DNA of 64,000 bases, from contig NC_073306.1 of the NCBI RefSeq assembly GCF_027595985.1, positions 79,069,977 to 79,133,976 of the forward strand, written 5' to 3'. Under the pieces are notes generated by a model that made no database searches, was not told the origin of the DNA, and saw nothing but the letters and a program-made list of their open reading frames with translations. Below are positions 1-10,924 of the stretch, piece by piece. How positions within the stretch are numbered: position 1 is the stretch's first letter; each line of letters starts with the position of its first letter. Source of the DNA: Sorex araneus (lineage: Eukaryota > Chordata > Mammalia > Eulipotyphla > Soricidae). Position numbers and translations under genes: made by a program.

Positions 1-285
1 ATACACATACTTTTATACATACATACACACATAGACCCCAGCAAACTACCAAGAGGATCCCGCCCGTACAGGCAGAGCCTGGCAATCTATTGTGGTGTAT
101 TTGATATGCCAAGAACAGTAACAATAGGTCTCATTTTCCTGACCCTGAAAGAGCCTCCAATCATTGGGAAAGACAAGTAAGGAGAGGGTGCTAAAATTTC
201 AGGGCTGAGAGTAACAGAGATGTTACTGGTGCCCGCTTGAGTAAGTTGACAAACAATGGGATGATAGTGATACAGTGATACATAA
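1..285 (+). mobile_element. Body-B SINE, dimer-like variant, cut by window start
   Basis: From about position 35 the sequence follows the body-B SINE: a paired 'GCCTGGCAAGCTAC'-type motif, then a GATATGCC / AACAGTAACA stretch, then GTTACTGGTGCCCGC and CAATGGGATGA, ending in GTGATACAGTGATACA with no poly(A). Between the AGGTCTCA and GTTACTGG blocks lies an extra segment of about 85 nt (about 147-219) absent from ordinary copies but present in the minus-strand copy at 60823-61193. A tacatac-rich linker (1-32) precedes the body, as in that second copy, so the missing upstream part is probably another body unit. Confidence 0.8.
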
Positions 286-704
286 TTATGTGGATTTTCA
301 CTTAGGTTTTCTCACCAGTTTGTAGTTGAATTTGGAGTCATCTGACAAAATGTCTTCACTGGCACCTGTCAGTTGAAATGGATAAAAGTCTAGCAAACCA
401 TATCTCTTCCTTATCATTTGGATTTCCTCAGCATAGTTTTTGGTGCAGTCAACTGCTTATCTGAGTCTATTTTCTCCTTGAGTTTTAAGAGAGCCATTCC
501 AAGCATTTCAAGAATGCCAAGGAGAAGTCAGAAGGCATTTTATGACCTAGTCTTGGAATACAAAGCAGCAATACTTTGGCTATATCTTATTAATCAAAAC
601 AGTCACATTCTAGCCCAAAAACTCCTCCAGTTGGAGCAATGGCATGTTAGAGGGAAAATGTTACTGGTGATGTTAATGCTAAGAAAGAAATACTATTTAT
701 GCTT
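286..704. other. Single-copy DNA, nothing recognised
   Basis: There is an open frame at 418-723 of 101 codons, but it shows no protein-like composition, no family motif and no exon-like borders. It ends where the retroposon at 720 begins, so part of it is inserted DNA. I see no repeat I can name here. Confidence 0.5.
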
Positions 705-719
705 AAAATGTATCTCTCA
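705..719 (+). repeat. Target-site duplication, left copy
   Basis: AAAATGTATCTCTCA, repeated exactly at 1518-1532. A perfect 15-bp direct repeat bounding a segment with an A-rich right end is the signature of L1-machinery insertion, and fixes the ends of the element between them. Confidence 0.92.
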
Positions 720-1517
720 TTAAGCTGCTTAACAGCCATGATCTCAGAGACACATGAATGAATCTCAGAACCCAGTGGCTTTGGGCAGAAATCTGGCAAA
801 ACCTTGCATCAGGGTACTGGCACTGGGCCACCCCAGGTGGGAAAAGTGTCGTCCTTCTGCCTATTCCCCTGGGCGGCTCAGTGGCCGCCATCTTCCAGAG
901 GCCACTGGACAGTTAGGTATGGGCCAATAGTGACGAGACACATGAGGTCTCATGGAATGGGGATGAAGCCAGCCCTTGTCCTTCCCCACCCCAACAAGAC
1001 CCCGAGTCGCCACCGATTAACGGTCCCTTTAGCTACTGATTAAGCTGCTATGATCATAGCCTGAGCTATGATCCCAGGCACACGTGAATGAATCTCAGAA
1101 CCCAGTGGCTTTTGGCAGAAATCCCTCCAGATTTAATTATTAAAGTTTTAGAATTCCAAAATCTAAATGCTATTGAGACATCATATGCTATTCATAATCA
1201 GCAATAGAAAACAAATTGTCTAATGTTGCCTTTTCAATAGGTCTGAGTGTTGGGGGACAATCCCAAATAATAATGGTGGGTCTGGTGTCAAAATATTAAA
1301 TGTAATCAAAGTAGAGAGAGAGAGTAATGTGGAAATCATCTGCTACATAGGTAGGGGGAGGGCGTGGGATGGGGGGTATACTGGGGTTTTTGGTGGTGGA
1401 AAATGTGCACTGGTAAAGGGACAGGTGTTTCATCATTGTATGACAGAGACTTAAACCTGAAAGATTTGCAATCATCTCATGGTGATTCAATAAATAAATT
1501 TATAAAAAAAAGGAAGA
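720..1517 (+). mobile_element. Composite retroposon: GC-rich module plus L1-like 3' UTR
   Basis: The element is fixed by perfect 15-bp direct repeats on both sides. The left part (about 720-1130) is GC-rich, contains GGCCGCCATCTTCCAG (a YY1-type core on the opposite strand) and carries a near-repeat of a block of about 75 bp (about 719-795 and 1038-1125, sharing CTCAGAACCCAGTGGCTTT). The right part (about 1230-1517) is the L1 3' end common in this window: a G-rich run, TGTGCACTGGTAAAGGGA, TGTATGACAGAG, CTCATGGTGATTCAATAA and an A-rich tail. No ORF2 sequence lies between. The GC-rich part aligns in patches with the minus-strand element at 10925-11955, so the two look like one family. It could also be a 5'-truncated L1 whose 3' UTR is unusually long. 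Confidence 0.8.
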
Positions 1518-1532
1518 AAAATGTATCTCTCA
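1518..1532 (+). repeat. Target-site duplication, right copy
   Basis: Exact copy of 705-719, directly after the A-rich tail of the composite element. Confidence 0.92.
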
Positions 1533-2055
1533 AATTATTTTGAAGGACATTCAGATTTTGTTTCTCCATATAGAGCATAAGAATGTCGGAACATACAGAT
1601 TTACTGGTCAAGACCAAATATTGAGGGAAACTTCTGTAGTCTGAAGATTCCCACAGAGGCCATTACATTTCTGTTTATTTCTCCCTGAGGGGAAAGTAAG
1701 GACACTTTCTAGCTTCTCATCACAAACTCACTCAGTTCATCCACTGGGAAAAGCTGCGACTTATCTGAGGAATGTGGTTTGAGATTGTCAACTTCAGTGG
1801 TGTCTGAGTAGACTCTTCTCAGAATGCACAAGTTCATCCCTGCTTTTAGAATGACACATAGCCCTGTTTGGCCAAGGACTAAAAAAGCATGTCTCTCTAA
1901 TTCAGGATGTTGAGAAATCCTCTGGGTCCTTCATCTATTTAATTTTCCAATCTAGAAAATAGTGACTCTAATAACTGATTTCATCATTGGTCACATGATG
2001 GGAATTATTTGTCATCCTCATCTCAAGCAGTAAAATACAGGGACCCATCAGAGTG
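1533..2055. other. Single-copy DNA, nothing recognised
   Basis: Mixed-composition sequence without a clear repeat, exon or regulatory signature. No reading frame longer than about 60 codons looks coding. Confidence 0.4.
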
Positions 2056-2059
2056 ATTC

Positions 2060-2243
2060 TTAACCAAATGGACCCAGCCATTTCAGTAGTCTCCATGGTA
2101 GTTCTGGAGGCCTCCATGGCTGCATCTAGTCTTGTTCTGGGCACCATGAGGAGCCAGAAGTCAAACCAGTGCCAACTACACACAAAGCAAGTTCCTTAAC
2201 CTCTATACTATCTCTCTGGCCCCAAAGAGCAACTTTTTTCTCT
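2060..2243 (-). mobile_element. Old diverged SINE fragment
   Basis: The right end reads ACTATCTCTCTGGCCCC, the reverse complement of a tRNA-type SINE head (GGGGCCAGAGAGATAGT). Before it comes a decayed CAAGCAAGTTCCTTAACC, matching the reversed 'tgcaaggcaaatgccctacc' region of younger copies. The body is too diverged to assign to a subfamily. Confidence 0.5.
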
Positions 2244-2261
2244 GCTATTACACATTGGGTG

Positions 2262-2378
2262 TTTATTATAGGCCAGAAACTGTTCAGTGTCTCACATCTC
2301 ACTGCTGGCTTAACTTTCGCAGCAGCTCCAAGTAATAAATTTTGTTTCTCCACTTTCATGGTTAGAACAATGTAACCA
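2262..2378 (-). mobile_element. Probable MIR fragment
   Basis: The order of motifs resembles reversed MIR: TTATAGGCCAGAAACTGTTCAGTGT, then a TCTCAC..CTGGCTTAACTTTCGCAGC stretch, then TTCTCCACTTTCATGG where MIR antisense has its 'cccattttacagatgagg' block. Highly diverged, so tentative. Confidence 0.35.
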
Positions 2379-3698
2379 GAAGGTGACACCAAGTTTTAAC
2401 ATCCTTTGCTTCTAAACCTGTGCTGTTTCTCTTTCCTTTTGTTGAGTCAATGGTGCTTTTCAACATTGCTTGAATTTTGGGTTTGCGCTTTGCTCTTGGT
2501 TACCTTTCTATACCATATCACCCTCTCTATAGGGGTTAAGAGGACAGTTTCAAGGTAGGTGGTATGATGGGGTGATAGTGCAGAGATTGTCTCAGATAGG
2601 ATGCCCTGAGAAAGGTGGCATCACAGAGTGAAAGGAAAAGTAAAACACAAAGGCAGAGATGCTGATTTTCTTCTACTCCAACTCTTTCTAAGAAGGCCCT
2701 TTTTCCCTGTTACATTCTTGTCCAGTAACTCATACTTTCCCTAGAGTTCTTGAAAGCAGAAACTACTTAGGAGCAGCCTATCTGTAAGTATATTTCCTGC
2801 TGTTTATCTGCTTCCAGAACTGGCTGAAGTTTACTTTTTGGTACTCCAGAGACCTAGCTTCTTCTTGCCTTCTTCCAATGTGGTCTATTTAATCTCCTGT
2901 CGTGTGGGAAATTATGTTCAAAATCTCCGTGATCCTCTGTCCATAGTAAGTTATGCATGTAGTGACAAGTACATGCCACAAGGTCTTGAGATTATATCTG
3001 CAATGTGTTGCTGCCGGCTGTTGATCAAGATAGGCTGGAAGAAAAACATTATTTTCAGGTGTGAAAAACCGTCACCTTTATCAAATAATTTTTCTTGCAT
3101 TTTTCCCAAGACGTTGTAGCCTATTTAAACTTGGGAGGTTAAGTTTGTAGCATTCATTATGACTGAAAATTTAGTTCACACAATCATGATGCTCTCTTTA
3201 TTAGGTGTTACTGTTAAACAATATTAAAATAAACAGAATGTGGCTGGCCTTTTGTAAGCTACATGGCATATTTACTTCTTTGCCTGGTTTCTTAATTGCA
3301 TTTATTCATCTTTTTGAATACCCTGTGCCACTGCCACTTACATTTGTTATTTTGGGGTATGTGGTGAATATTTTATATTGCCCAAGGAAAGCACTTGATG
3401 GAGGGAATCTTATTTGAGTGGTTTGAATTCTTAGCCAGCAGTTTGCCACACGTGCTCCCAGCTCTCATCTCTGCATCACATCTTTGTACATGGAGGATGA
3501 GGACTCTTTGAAAAACACAATTAAAAACCCCATGACTGTGGAAGAGCAAGAGATGAAAATACCAACAGCACACCTGTCAGCTTTTGTAATTCATGAAAGT
3601 GATGGAAAACATATCCAAAACAAAGACAAAGGCACCATTAAAGACCTAGACCTGACCACATACAAAGAAAGAAGATAAGAATCTCCTCATGGACCTTG
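2379..3698. other. Single-copy DNA, no gene seen
   Basis: About 1.3 kb without a recognised repeat. Several open frames of 60-93 codons occur (for example 2838-3119) but none has family motifs or splice-bounded structure. Nothing more can be supported. Confidence 0.4.
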
Positions 3699-3699
3699 G

Positions 3700-3753
3700 T
3701 CTCTCTTTCTTTCTCTTTTTCTTTCTCTTTTTCTTTCTTTCTTTCTTTCTTTG

Positions 3754-3842
<89 letters not shown>

Positions 3843-4035
3843 CTCTCTCTCTCTTTCTTTCTCTCTTCCTTTCTTTCTCTCTTTCTTTCTCTTTTTCTCT
3901 CTTTTCCTCTCCTTCCTTCCTCCCTTCCTTCCTTCCTTCCTTCCTTCCTTCCTTCCTTCCTTCCTTCCTTCCTTCCTTCCTTCCTTCCTTCCTTCCTTCC
4001 TTCCTTCCTTCCTCCCTTCCTTTCTTCCTTCCTTT
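3700..4035 (+). repeat. Pyrimidine microsatellite (CTTT)n then (CTTC)n
   Basis: About 335 bp of pure pyrimidine on the plus strand: (CTTT)n to about 3840, a CTCT-rich transition, then (CTTC)n from about 3910. The long open frames on both strands here (Ser/Phe/Leu/Pro-rich plus, Lys/Arg/Glu-rich minus) are artefacts of the repeat. A 9-bp direct repeat, GAATCTCCT, flanks the array at 3679-3687 and 4046-4054, which may be chance or a trace of an insertion that seeded it. Confidence 0.98.
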
Positions 4036-4039
4036 CGTG

Positions 4040-4810
4040 CCAGTGGAATCTCCTAACTGGTTTCAAGTTAAATGTTGAATATTGGTGAAATTTATTTTTT
4101 TTTCAGTTGTATTTTTCCCCTTAAGCTTTTCTCTTTTAGAATTACAGGGTTAAGATTATTTTATATGACTATGCAGCCACTGTGTCAACAATGGCTAAAT
4201 TAAATTCCATGCTGCTGTTTTCATGGATAGAGCACATCTATCTCATTTCCCACATATATCTCATTTTTCCCCTGTTAAGTAGTAACTTAGACTAGGTGAG
4301 ATTAAGAAGTAAATTAGACTAGGTGAGGTCATTATTTCAAAAAGGTAAAAACATTTTAGTTGTCCTTAATAACTTGCCAATTTATTTTCCATAAGGTTGT
4401 AGGTATTGTACTTGCCATCGGGACAGTTTTGAGAGTAATCATTTAATATCAACATGATACTGGGTGCCACCATTATTATTTTTCCCTTGTAATGGAAACC
4501 TCAAAAGATTCAAACCAAAGTAGATTGTCATTCAGGGATTGCTGCAGAATCAACAACTTGATGTCTTTGTTCTTGTGGAGAAATCAGCTAAGGAAAAAGA
4601 ACCAGCTTGAAAAACAGTAGACAATTTGTGCTCACTGGGTTCGCAGAGTGAGAGGCTTTTCAGAGCAACTCCTGGTACTGTCTGGCAAGGGGCAAACCAT
4701 ACAAGTGCTACCTCAGGCCTCAGGCCAGGAAGACAGGCACAGCCTTGTTGGTGTCAAAGAAGAACATGGGTAGCAGGAGACCTACGAGTGAATGAAAATT
4801 GAATTATCTT
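4040..4810. other. Single-copy DNA, nothing recognised
   Basis: AT-rich sequence with a short near-duplication, TTAGACTAGGTGAG at about 4287-4300 and 4315-4328. No repeat family or gene recognised. Confidence 0.45.
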
Positions 4811-5077
4811 TACTTCTAGGACTTGTCTATTGAGAAACAGCAGCGCTGGCAACCATTTACTACCAACAAGAGGCAGTTCCAAGAGAAGAATATAAAATAT
4901 GCCCTGCTCAACCCCACGAAACTCAGAGTGTCTCACAATGGCCAATTTATTATTTTTACCCTGTCCAGTGACATGGAAGGATGCATCAGGGAGCTGCTAG
5001 CCTCTGCGATGAATAACTTAAGTCAGGCTGCAACATGTGAAATAATTCAGCTGACCAGGATTTATAACACTAGCTAG
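4811..5077 (+). pseudogene. Possible L1 ORF1p C-terminal remnant
   Basis: The frame from 4823 encodes 84 residues. Residues 20-40 (EKNIKYALLNPTKLRVSHNG, then QFIIF) resemble the conserved end of the L1 ORF1 RNA-binding protein, where a 'YxLLxPAKLRV..xG....F' pattern follows a basic helix. No ORF2 or 5' UTR follows, so this is an isolated fragment. It is preceded by TTTACTTCTAG, which looks like a splice acceptor; together with the open frame this makes a captured exon a weaker alternative. I did not recognise any other domain, and the match rests on one short stretch. Confidence 0.45.
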
Positions 5078-6520
5078 ATTTTTTGCTTTCTTTGGGTTTC
5101 ATGAAGCATGGTGTTGTGAGATTCCACAGGAGTCCTGTGATGAAGTTACTATTCTCTTTCTCTTCCTTATTTTTATTTTATTTTTTGTATTTTTGTATTA
5201 TTTTATTGGCTAGTTCAGATACCTTTCAAAGCAGGATCCAATTTCCTAGGGAGCTCATCTCTTTGACTTTGAAAATTAGAACTACAGATCAGATTTCTAA
5301 GTACTTAAAAAAATTCCCTTTCTTTACTTATCTATTCTATCTATCTAGCACTGTGTTACCTGATACTATGTGGATTAAATGGGCTGCAATTTGTTTTTGC
5401 TTAATTATTTGTGTGTTTTGACCAAATAAAAAGGGTTGCAATATGGTGCATGCTTAGAATTCAGTCCACCTTGTTCTCCAGGTCAAAAGTCAGTAAGGAT
5501 GAGTGTTAGCTTTGCCAAGGGAAATCTTGTCTGTATTCTTTGGAACACATGTCCTTGAGGAGTTCTGTGTGATGGGGCCGTTCTCACTCTAGGTAAGGTA
5601 TAGGCACAAATCTATGGCACTGAGTGTCTGAATCTATGTGCTTCCAGAGATCCAGGATACTGGCTTGTCATATATCCTAATCTTTGTTTTCTACTTTGGT
5701 ACAAAAACTTGGAAGAGGCCTCAGAGAGTCATTTAATCACATTACTCAGCTTCTTAGCCTCATGTTTCAGAGGGACAATGATTTCAAATGACCCTCTTTT
5801 ATATGGACACTGGGGAACTATGTTAAAAACTTTCCTGAGTTACTCCCTGGCCCTTCCAAATCTTATTTTAACTGGAAAATTTTAATGAGATCCTTCGAGC
5901 AATTTAAAAAGGAGAAAAATACTTGTAGAAGCTGCATTTGGAAAGTAACAATGGTTTTTCTCTGTTGACTACCAACTTTGACTTCTTAACATCCTTGAAT
6001 CAAGTCCCAGTGTCTTCAAAGTTTATTCTCTGACCACAGGTTAAATATTTTAATATTCACTGATGGGGACGAAGTACCACAAGCTACTCATATGAAGGCC
6101 TTGAATGCTGAGGGCATTAGTAGCTCTATAAAATGTAAATGCATTCTTAATTATCTCAAGTCACTGCACGCCCAAGTAGTTCTTTTATAAGAAAAACATA
6201 GCTTACTGATAATGAGCACGAAAATTACTGAGAGATTGGAGGGGTAAATCTCTTAAACCTCTTTTCTTTTTTCTCCAAATTTTGATGTGGCTTTGTTAAT
6301 TTTTGTGTGTTTCTTTCAGATTCTGCAGATAAGTACAGAATCTTGCACGGGATTTGGAAGGTTGGGATTTCAGTTTTCCTTCTCTCAGGTCTAGCTCTCA
6401 TGATTATTATTGTCATCATGACTTATTTTATTGAATCTATGATACTTATAGGGTCTTAAAAAACCCAGGTTCCTCCAATAGCTTGTTAAGTGATTTTCTT
6501 TTTAAATGTACATTTTTTCC
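5078..6520. other. Single-copy DNA, no gene seen
   Basis: About 1.4 kb. A 112-codon frame (5083-5421) is hydrophobic only because the DNA is T-rich. A purine/pyrimidine-mixed tract with CTATCTAT units sits near 5330. No named repeat or exon. Confidence 0.4.
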
Positions 6521-6524
6521 ATTA

Positions 6525-6665
6525 CTTCATTTTAGTCCCATAACATCCCCATGATGCAGCTATTTTATCATCATTTTTTCAATGGGAAAATAGAAATACA
6601 GCAGGAAAAATGACTTAGCTTTCATCATTCACAGTAAATGATACTTTGGACTCTGCCTCCAGTCC
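6525..6665 (-). mobile_element. MIR fragment
   Basis: Reads as reversed MIR: TCCCATAACATCCCCATGATGCAGC followed by CATTTTTTCAATGGGAAAATAG (the 'cccattttacagatgaggaaa' block), then a CTTAGCTTTC..CACAGTAAATGAT stretch and GACTCTGCCTCCAG at the far end. Order is right, identity low. Confidence 0.55.
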
Positions 6666-8300
6666 TCCAGTCTTTGGCCCTATGCTCTGTCACAAAACCA
6701 CCCTGATTTCTTCCCAAGTCTTCGAATGACTTGGGAAGCTGCATGTCCAGGCTATCTGAAAGTGGTGGGTTTAAGGTGTTTCTTTAACACTGCCAGGCTT
6801 TAATGTCACCTGACAACAAATAGCTCATTAGAGGAAATATCCAGTGTGGATTTGACTAGTCTGCTGACAGCATCCTATTACACATCAGAAAATTTGCTAA
6901 GCTGATCCCTAAGATACTAGGTGGTGACAGCCAAGACCTTACTGGAGATCTTTTCTATTTGTCATGCATTGAGACATGCCTGGTTAATTTTCCTAACGGA
7001 TACTTGGGGTACGTGTAGAGTTCAGAGCATTCACTGTTAGTGCTGCTACCTGAGATGATGCACCAAGTCAGGTGAAGGGCAGTGATGCAGGTCACCAGTA
7101 ATATAGTTTGTTTCCTTCGGGTCAAGGCTAAAGCACCTCTATCATCACACTTATCCCAAAGCAGTGACTTCTACAGAAGAAAGCAGAACTCCACATCCCT
7201 GCTTCCTGACCATATTCATTCAGCAAGGTTGTCTGCTGAGATTCCTGACTTGGTGTCAATTTATAATCCTAGACTTTGCTGAGTTTCAGAGCCAATTTAA
7301 GATCTTTGAAGGCCCTGAATGGTGTTTGGGGGTAGTCTAGGATGAGAGAGAGCTAGAAAGTAGAATGTGGAGATGATTATCTTTGTGTTGAACCCCTCTG
7401 CAACCCTGCCCTTCCCCATCACAACACACTGTACCTGGTCCCTGTTACCTGCTCTGTGTGCTGTCCCTGGTTGTGTTCTCCCTAGCACGGGCACCCTCCC
7501 ACTCCCCTGTCTCACAAAGTGGCCCGACGGGTCCATAATTGAAGCTTAATTCCAGTACTAGCCTTATGGCCTTTGAAACTGCACTCACAGAGGTGTCTGA
7601 ACTCAAAAGTGTTTCCTGTTCTAAAATGCTTGGTTTAGTGTTCTGCTGCCACCCAAAAATTCTCAATAACTTTTGAACTGGAGTTCCATGTTTTAATTTT
7701 ATACTGGATTCTACTCTGTGGAGATCATTGGGTTTCCTGGCATCCCAGATTTGAAGACTTGGACAAACCTTAGAGGCTTTCTAGTTCAAGAAGAAGGGTA
7801 TAGAAGGTAGTCCTCGAAGGAACTGTCCTTAGATTGCCCAGGAAGGTAGAATTTAGTGGCAGCTGAGTCTAGCTTTCTTCATTGTTAGCTGGGTACTCTT
7901 TCTATGCGACCACAGTCTTAAAACCACTCCTAAAACACAAGAACATGTCCTGTCCCATTGATGACCATGGTAGCTGTGGTGTCACTTCTCTTTTGTTTTA
8001 GTCAAGATAGGAAAGTTAGTCTTGGCTAACTTAGAGTTAGACAGAGACAGGAATCTGATATTCTTTTTGTCCTACAAATGTTACTAAATTGCCTAGGTTA
8101 AAAAAGAAAAAAACTTGGAGGAAACAAAGGGTTATAGAGATATTTCAACCATGCTATCAACTCAAAACTTTTCCTCCATCAAAGAAGAGAAAAATCTCAA
8201 ATAGAATGCTACTGATAATAATTTGTGGTGTTTATGAATGTTTTGCACTCATATTCACATAGTTATGCACACGAGTGTGACTGACTTTCTTCTTTTTCTT
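6666..8300. other. Single-copy DNA, no gene seen
   Basis: About 1.6 kb. The open frames at 7082-7282, 7297-7549 and 7445-7666 overlap on opposite strands, have ordinary composition and no motif, so none is called. The stretch 7735-7800 faintly resembles old mammalian interspersed repeats. Confidence 0.4.
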
Positions 8301-8304
8301 CCAT

Positions 8305-8482
8305 CTTTTTTTCCTTTTGGCTTTTGGGTCATACCTAGTGGTGTTCTGGGTTACTCCTGGCTCTGCACTGGGGGATTACTTTTGGCAGTGATTGTGTGAA
8401 CCGTATTGAGTGCCATCGATCAAACCCTGCTTGACTATGTGTAAGCCAAGTGCTTTACCTATTGCAGTAATACTCTGACCCT
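8305..8482 (-). mobile_element. Body-A SINE, diverged
   Basis: Starts with a T-rich tail and CTTTTGGGTCATACCTAG, continues with GGTTACTCCTGGCTCTGCACT and ends with the reversed head TTGCAGTAATACTCTGACC. About one base in five differs from the young copies, so it is an old insertion. Confidence 0.82.
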
Positions 8483-8662
8483 ATCAAGAAACTTTTAATG
8501 TTTCTGGGAACATTATTCTTACTCTTGAGAGACTAGGATGTGTTCCCTGGAGCAGGAACTATGTGTAATACTGAGCATACATATCCCTGGGAGCGTCCCC
8601 AAATGTGATGCCATTTATTAAGTGAAGAAGAATGACTGAGAACAGAGGAATATTGTTAAGAC

Positions 8663-10065
8663 TCTATTTTCTGTTTATTGATTTATCATTGGTTTATCAT
8701 ACCATGGAATATCTCCTTTCTCTCTTGTAACCGCCATAGTTTTCACTGAATTTAGGATTTAGTTTCATCTAGGATTTATTTTACCAGTTTGTTTGCTTAA
8801 TTCATAGCCCACATAAAATGAAAATCTCCAGCGATTGTCTTTCACTTTCATCTTTATTTCACTTAGCATAATCTAAGTTCCATCCATTTTATTCCAAGAG
8901 GTGCAATTTTGTCTTTATAAATGGCAGAATAATATTCCATTAGATATACTCATGATGGCTTGTTTACCTCAACATATGTTACTGCGCACTTGGGCTGAAT
9001 CTATGTTTGGCGATTACAAATAAGGCTGCTGTGAACATAGGGTGCAATTATTTTCTCAAATTTTTATTTACGTGTCTCATATAAATTTCTAAGACTGTAT
9101 CCTGAATCATATACAGTTTCCATTTTAATTTCTTTATGAATCGACATGCTACTTTCCATATAGGTTCTGTCAATTTGCATTTCCTTAATGTACCAGTTTG
9201 TTTCTCCCCACACCCTGTAGCACTGTAGCACTGTCGTCCTGTTTTTCATGGATTTGCTCAAGCGGACACCGGTAACGTCTCCATTGTGAGACTTGTTGTT
9301 ACTGTTTTTGGCATATCGAATATGCCATGGGTAGCTTGCCAGGTTCTGCTGTGCGGGTGGGATACTCTCCGTAGCTTGCCGGGCTCTCCGAGAGGGGCGA
9401 AGGAATCGAACCTGGGTTGGCTGCGTGCAAGGCAAATGCCTGATCTGCTGTGCTATGGATGCAGTTCTCCCACACCCTACACCCTAGCCAATGCTTACTA
9501 TTTCAATATTTTTCTTATAGACCATTCTCATGGAGAGAGGTGATCTTTCATTATTGTTCTAATATGTTCTTCCTTTTAGTAAGTGCTGTTGACCATCTTT
9601 TCATGTGTTTGTGAGTCACTTGTATTCATTAAAGAAATACCTATTCAGGTCTTTTGTCTCTTTTTCAATTGGATTGTTGCTTTTGTTTATTACTGTATGA
9701 GCTCCTTATGTAGTTTGGATCAGCCTTTCTTACACATATCTTGTGCAAATTTCTTATCTCAATTGCTAGTTTGCCTTTTGTTTTGTTGTGTTAATTTATT
9801 TTGCTGTGTAAATTTGATGTAGTTCCATCTGCTATACTTGGTTTTTGTTTCCTTTGCTAATAGAGTTTATTTTCTAAATATATGCCTGATGTTAAGGTAC
9901 TAGCATCTATTACCCGTGTCTTCCTCTACATCTGTTTATGGTATCAAGTTTAATATTCAAGTTTTAAATTTATTTTGAATTTATTTCTAAGTAGGATGCT
10001 AAGTGGCAAAAGAATGTAGTCATTTATGTTCCCAAATTGTACAAGATATATTAAGTCTTGTCAAA
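8663..10065 (-). mobile_element. Ancient L1M fragment, split by a SINE
   Basis: Reversed L1 ORF2/3' sequence: TTTCACTTAGCATAATC, CATAAATGG-like motif, CAGAATAATATTCCATT, ATAAGGCTGCTGTGAACATAGG and later CAATTGGATTGTTGCTTTTG and TTATTTTGAATTTATTTC, in the order expected for L1 read backwards. No open frame survives. The body-B SINE at 9217-9464 interrupts it and carries duplicated L1 bases at both ends. Confidence 0.85.
9217..9464 (-). mobile_element. Body-B SINE inside L1M
   Basis: Reversed body-B copy: the right end is the tRNA-like head (reverse of GTAGG..GGGTTC), the left end is GTAGCACTGTAGCACTGTCGTCC, a short tandem repeat in place of a poly(A) tail. Flanks TTCTCCCCACACCCT (9202-9216) and TTCTCCCACACCCT (9465-9478) are the target-site duplication, differing by one C. 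Confidence 0.95.
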
Positions 10066-10924
10066 AGAAAAACAGATTTTTCTGCTGCATCACTTTAACC
10101 CCTTAAATTGAATTGTCTGTATAGAAAGATTTTTTTAAATTTCACAGTATGTCCAGATTATGTACTAAGATCTAATTTAAGATACCTTTATCACTAAGAA
10201 AGCACCTTTAAACTTTTCATTTTGTAGCATTGCTACCAAAGACCTTATACATGGTTTTATTTAAGAAACTTCATGTTAAGACACCTGTGGCAAAGTCTAC
10301 TCAAACTGAGATTTATGGTAAAGTTTGTTTATCCTAGTGATATTGGGTACTGTTTAACCCACTACATTTCTCCATTGATTGTTTCAAAGCAAGTGTGCTC
10401 AGAACTAGATTTTCTTTTTAATTGCCCAGTCCTTTACTTGTATTTTATTAACCATTGTCCTTTATTTCTCTTTTTTTCTAGCTAACATAAAATATATAAA
10501 AATCTACAAGAAGGATATTATAAGCACATGTGTTTCCAGTAGACATTTGTGAGTAGTCAATGTTTGTATTTGTTTCCAATACTTATTTTTAAAAAAAAAT
10601 AAAATATTACCATTTAGCTAATATCCACCCTGGTCTCATGTTCCACAACCTCAGTGACATTCAATAAGATGAATGTATTGGGTATTTTTCATCTTTTTCC
10701 ATACTTTTACACACAAAAAATTATTTTTCTATGATTTATACCTGTGTCTTTCAACCTTTTTACACCTGTGGACCAACTACTATTCTGCATACTGTTCCAC
10801 ACACCAGAATTTATAATCAAGGTTGGTAGACCAGTGCTTTAAAAAAAACTTGTTATTGATTTTATTATTTAACATTTAAAAAAAAATATCTTAATGTAGA
10901 CAAAATCCACAATTGTTGATATAA
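10066..10924. other. AT-rich single-copy DNA
   Basis: No gene. The stretch 10735-10850 (TCAACCTTTTTACACCTGTGG ... CCACACACCAGAATTT) has the feel of an old DNA-transposon relic but I cannot name the family. Confidence 0.35.

Noticed and set aside
418-723. 101-codon frame as a small gene
   Set aside because: It runs into an inserted retroposon at 720 and has no family motif or conserved-looking start.
800-1030. GC-rich patch as a CpG-island promoter
   Set aside because: It lies inside a retroposon bounded by target-site duplications, is short, and has no transcribed gene downstream.
3638-4088. Open frames of 100-142 codons on both strands, rich in Ser/Phe/Leu/Pro or Lys/Arg/Glu
   Set aside because: They are translations of a tetranucleotide microsatellite in several frames, not genes.
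9286-9543. Recurring RLVVTVFGISN..GRDTL peptide (also 14721, 47242)
   Set aside because: Antisense translation of the body-B SINE.
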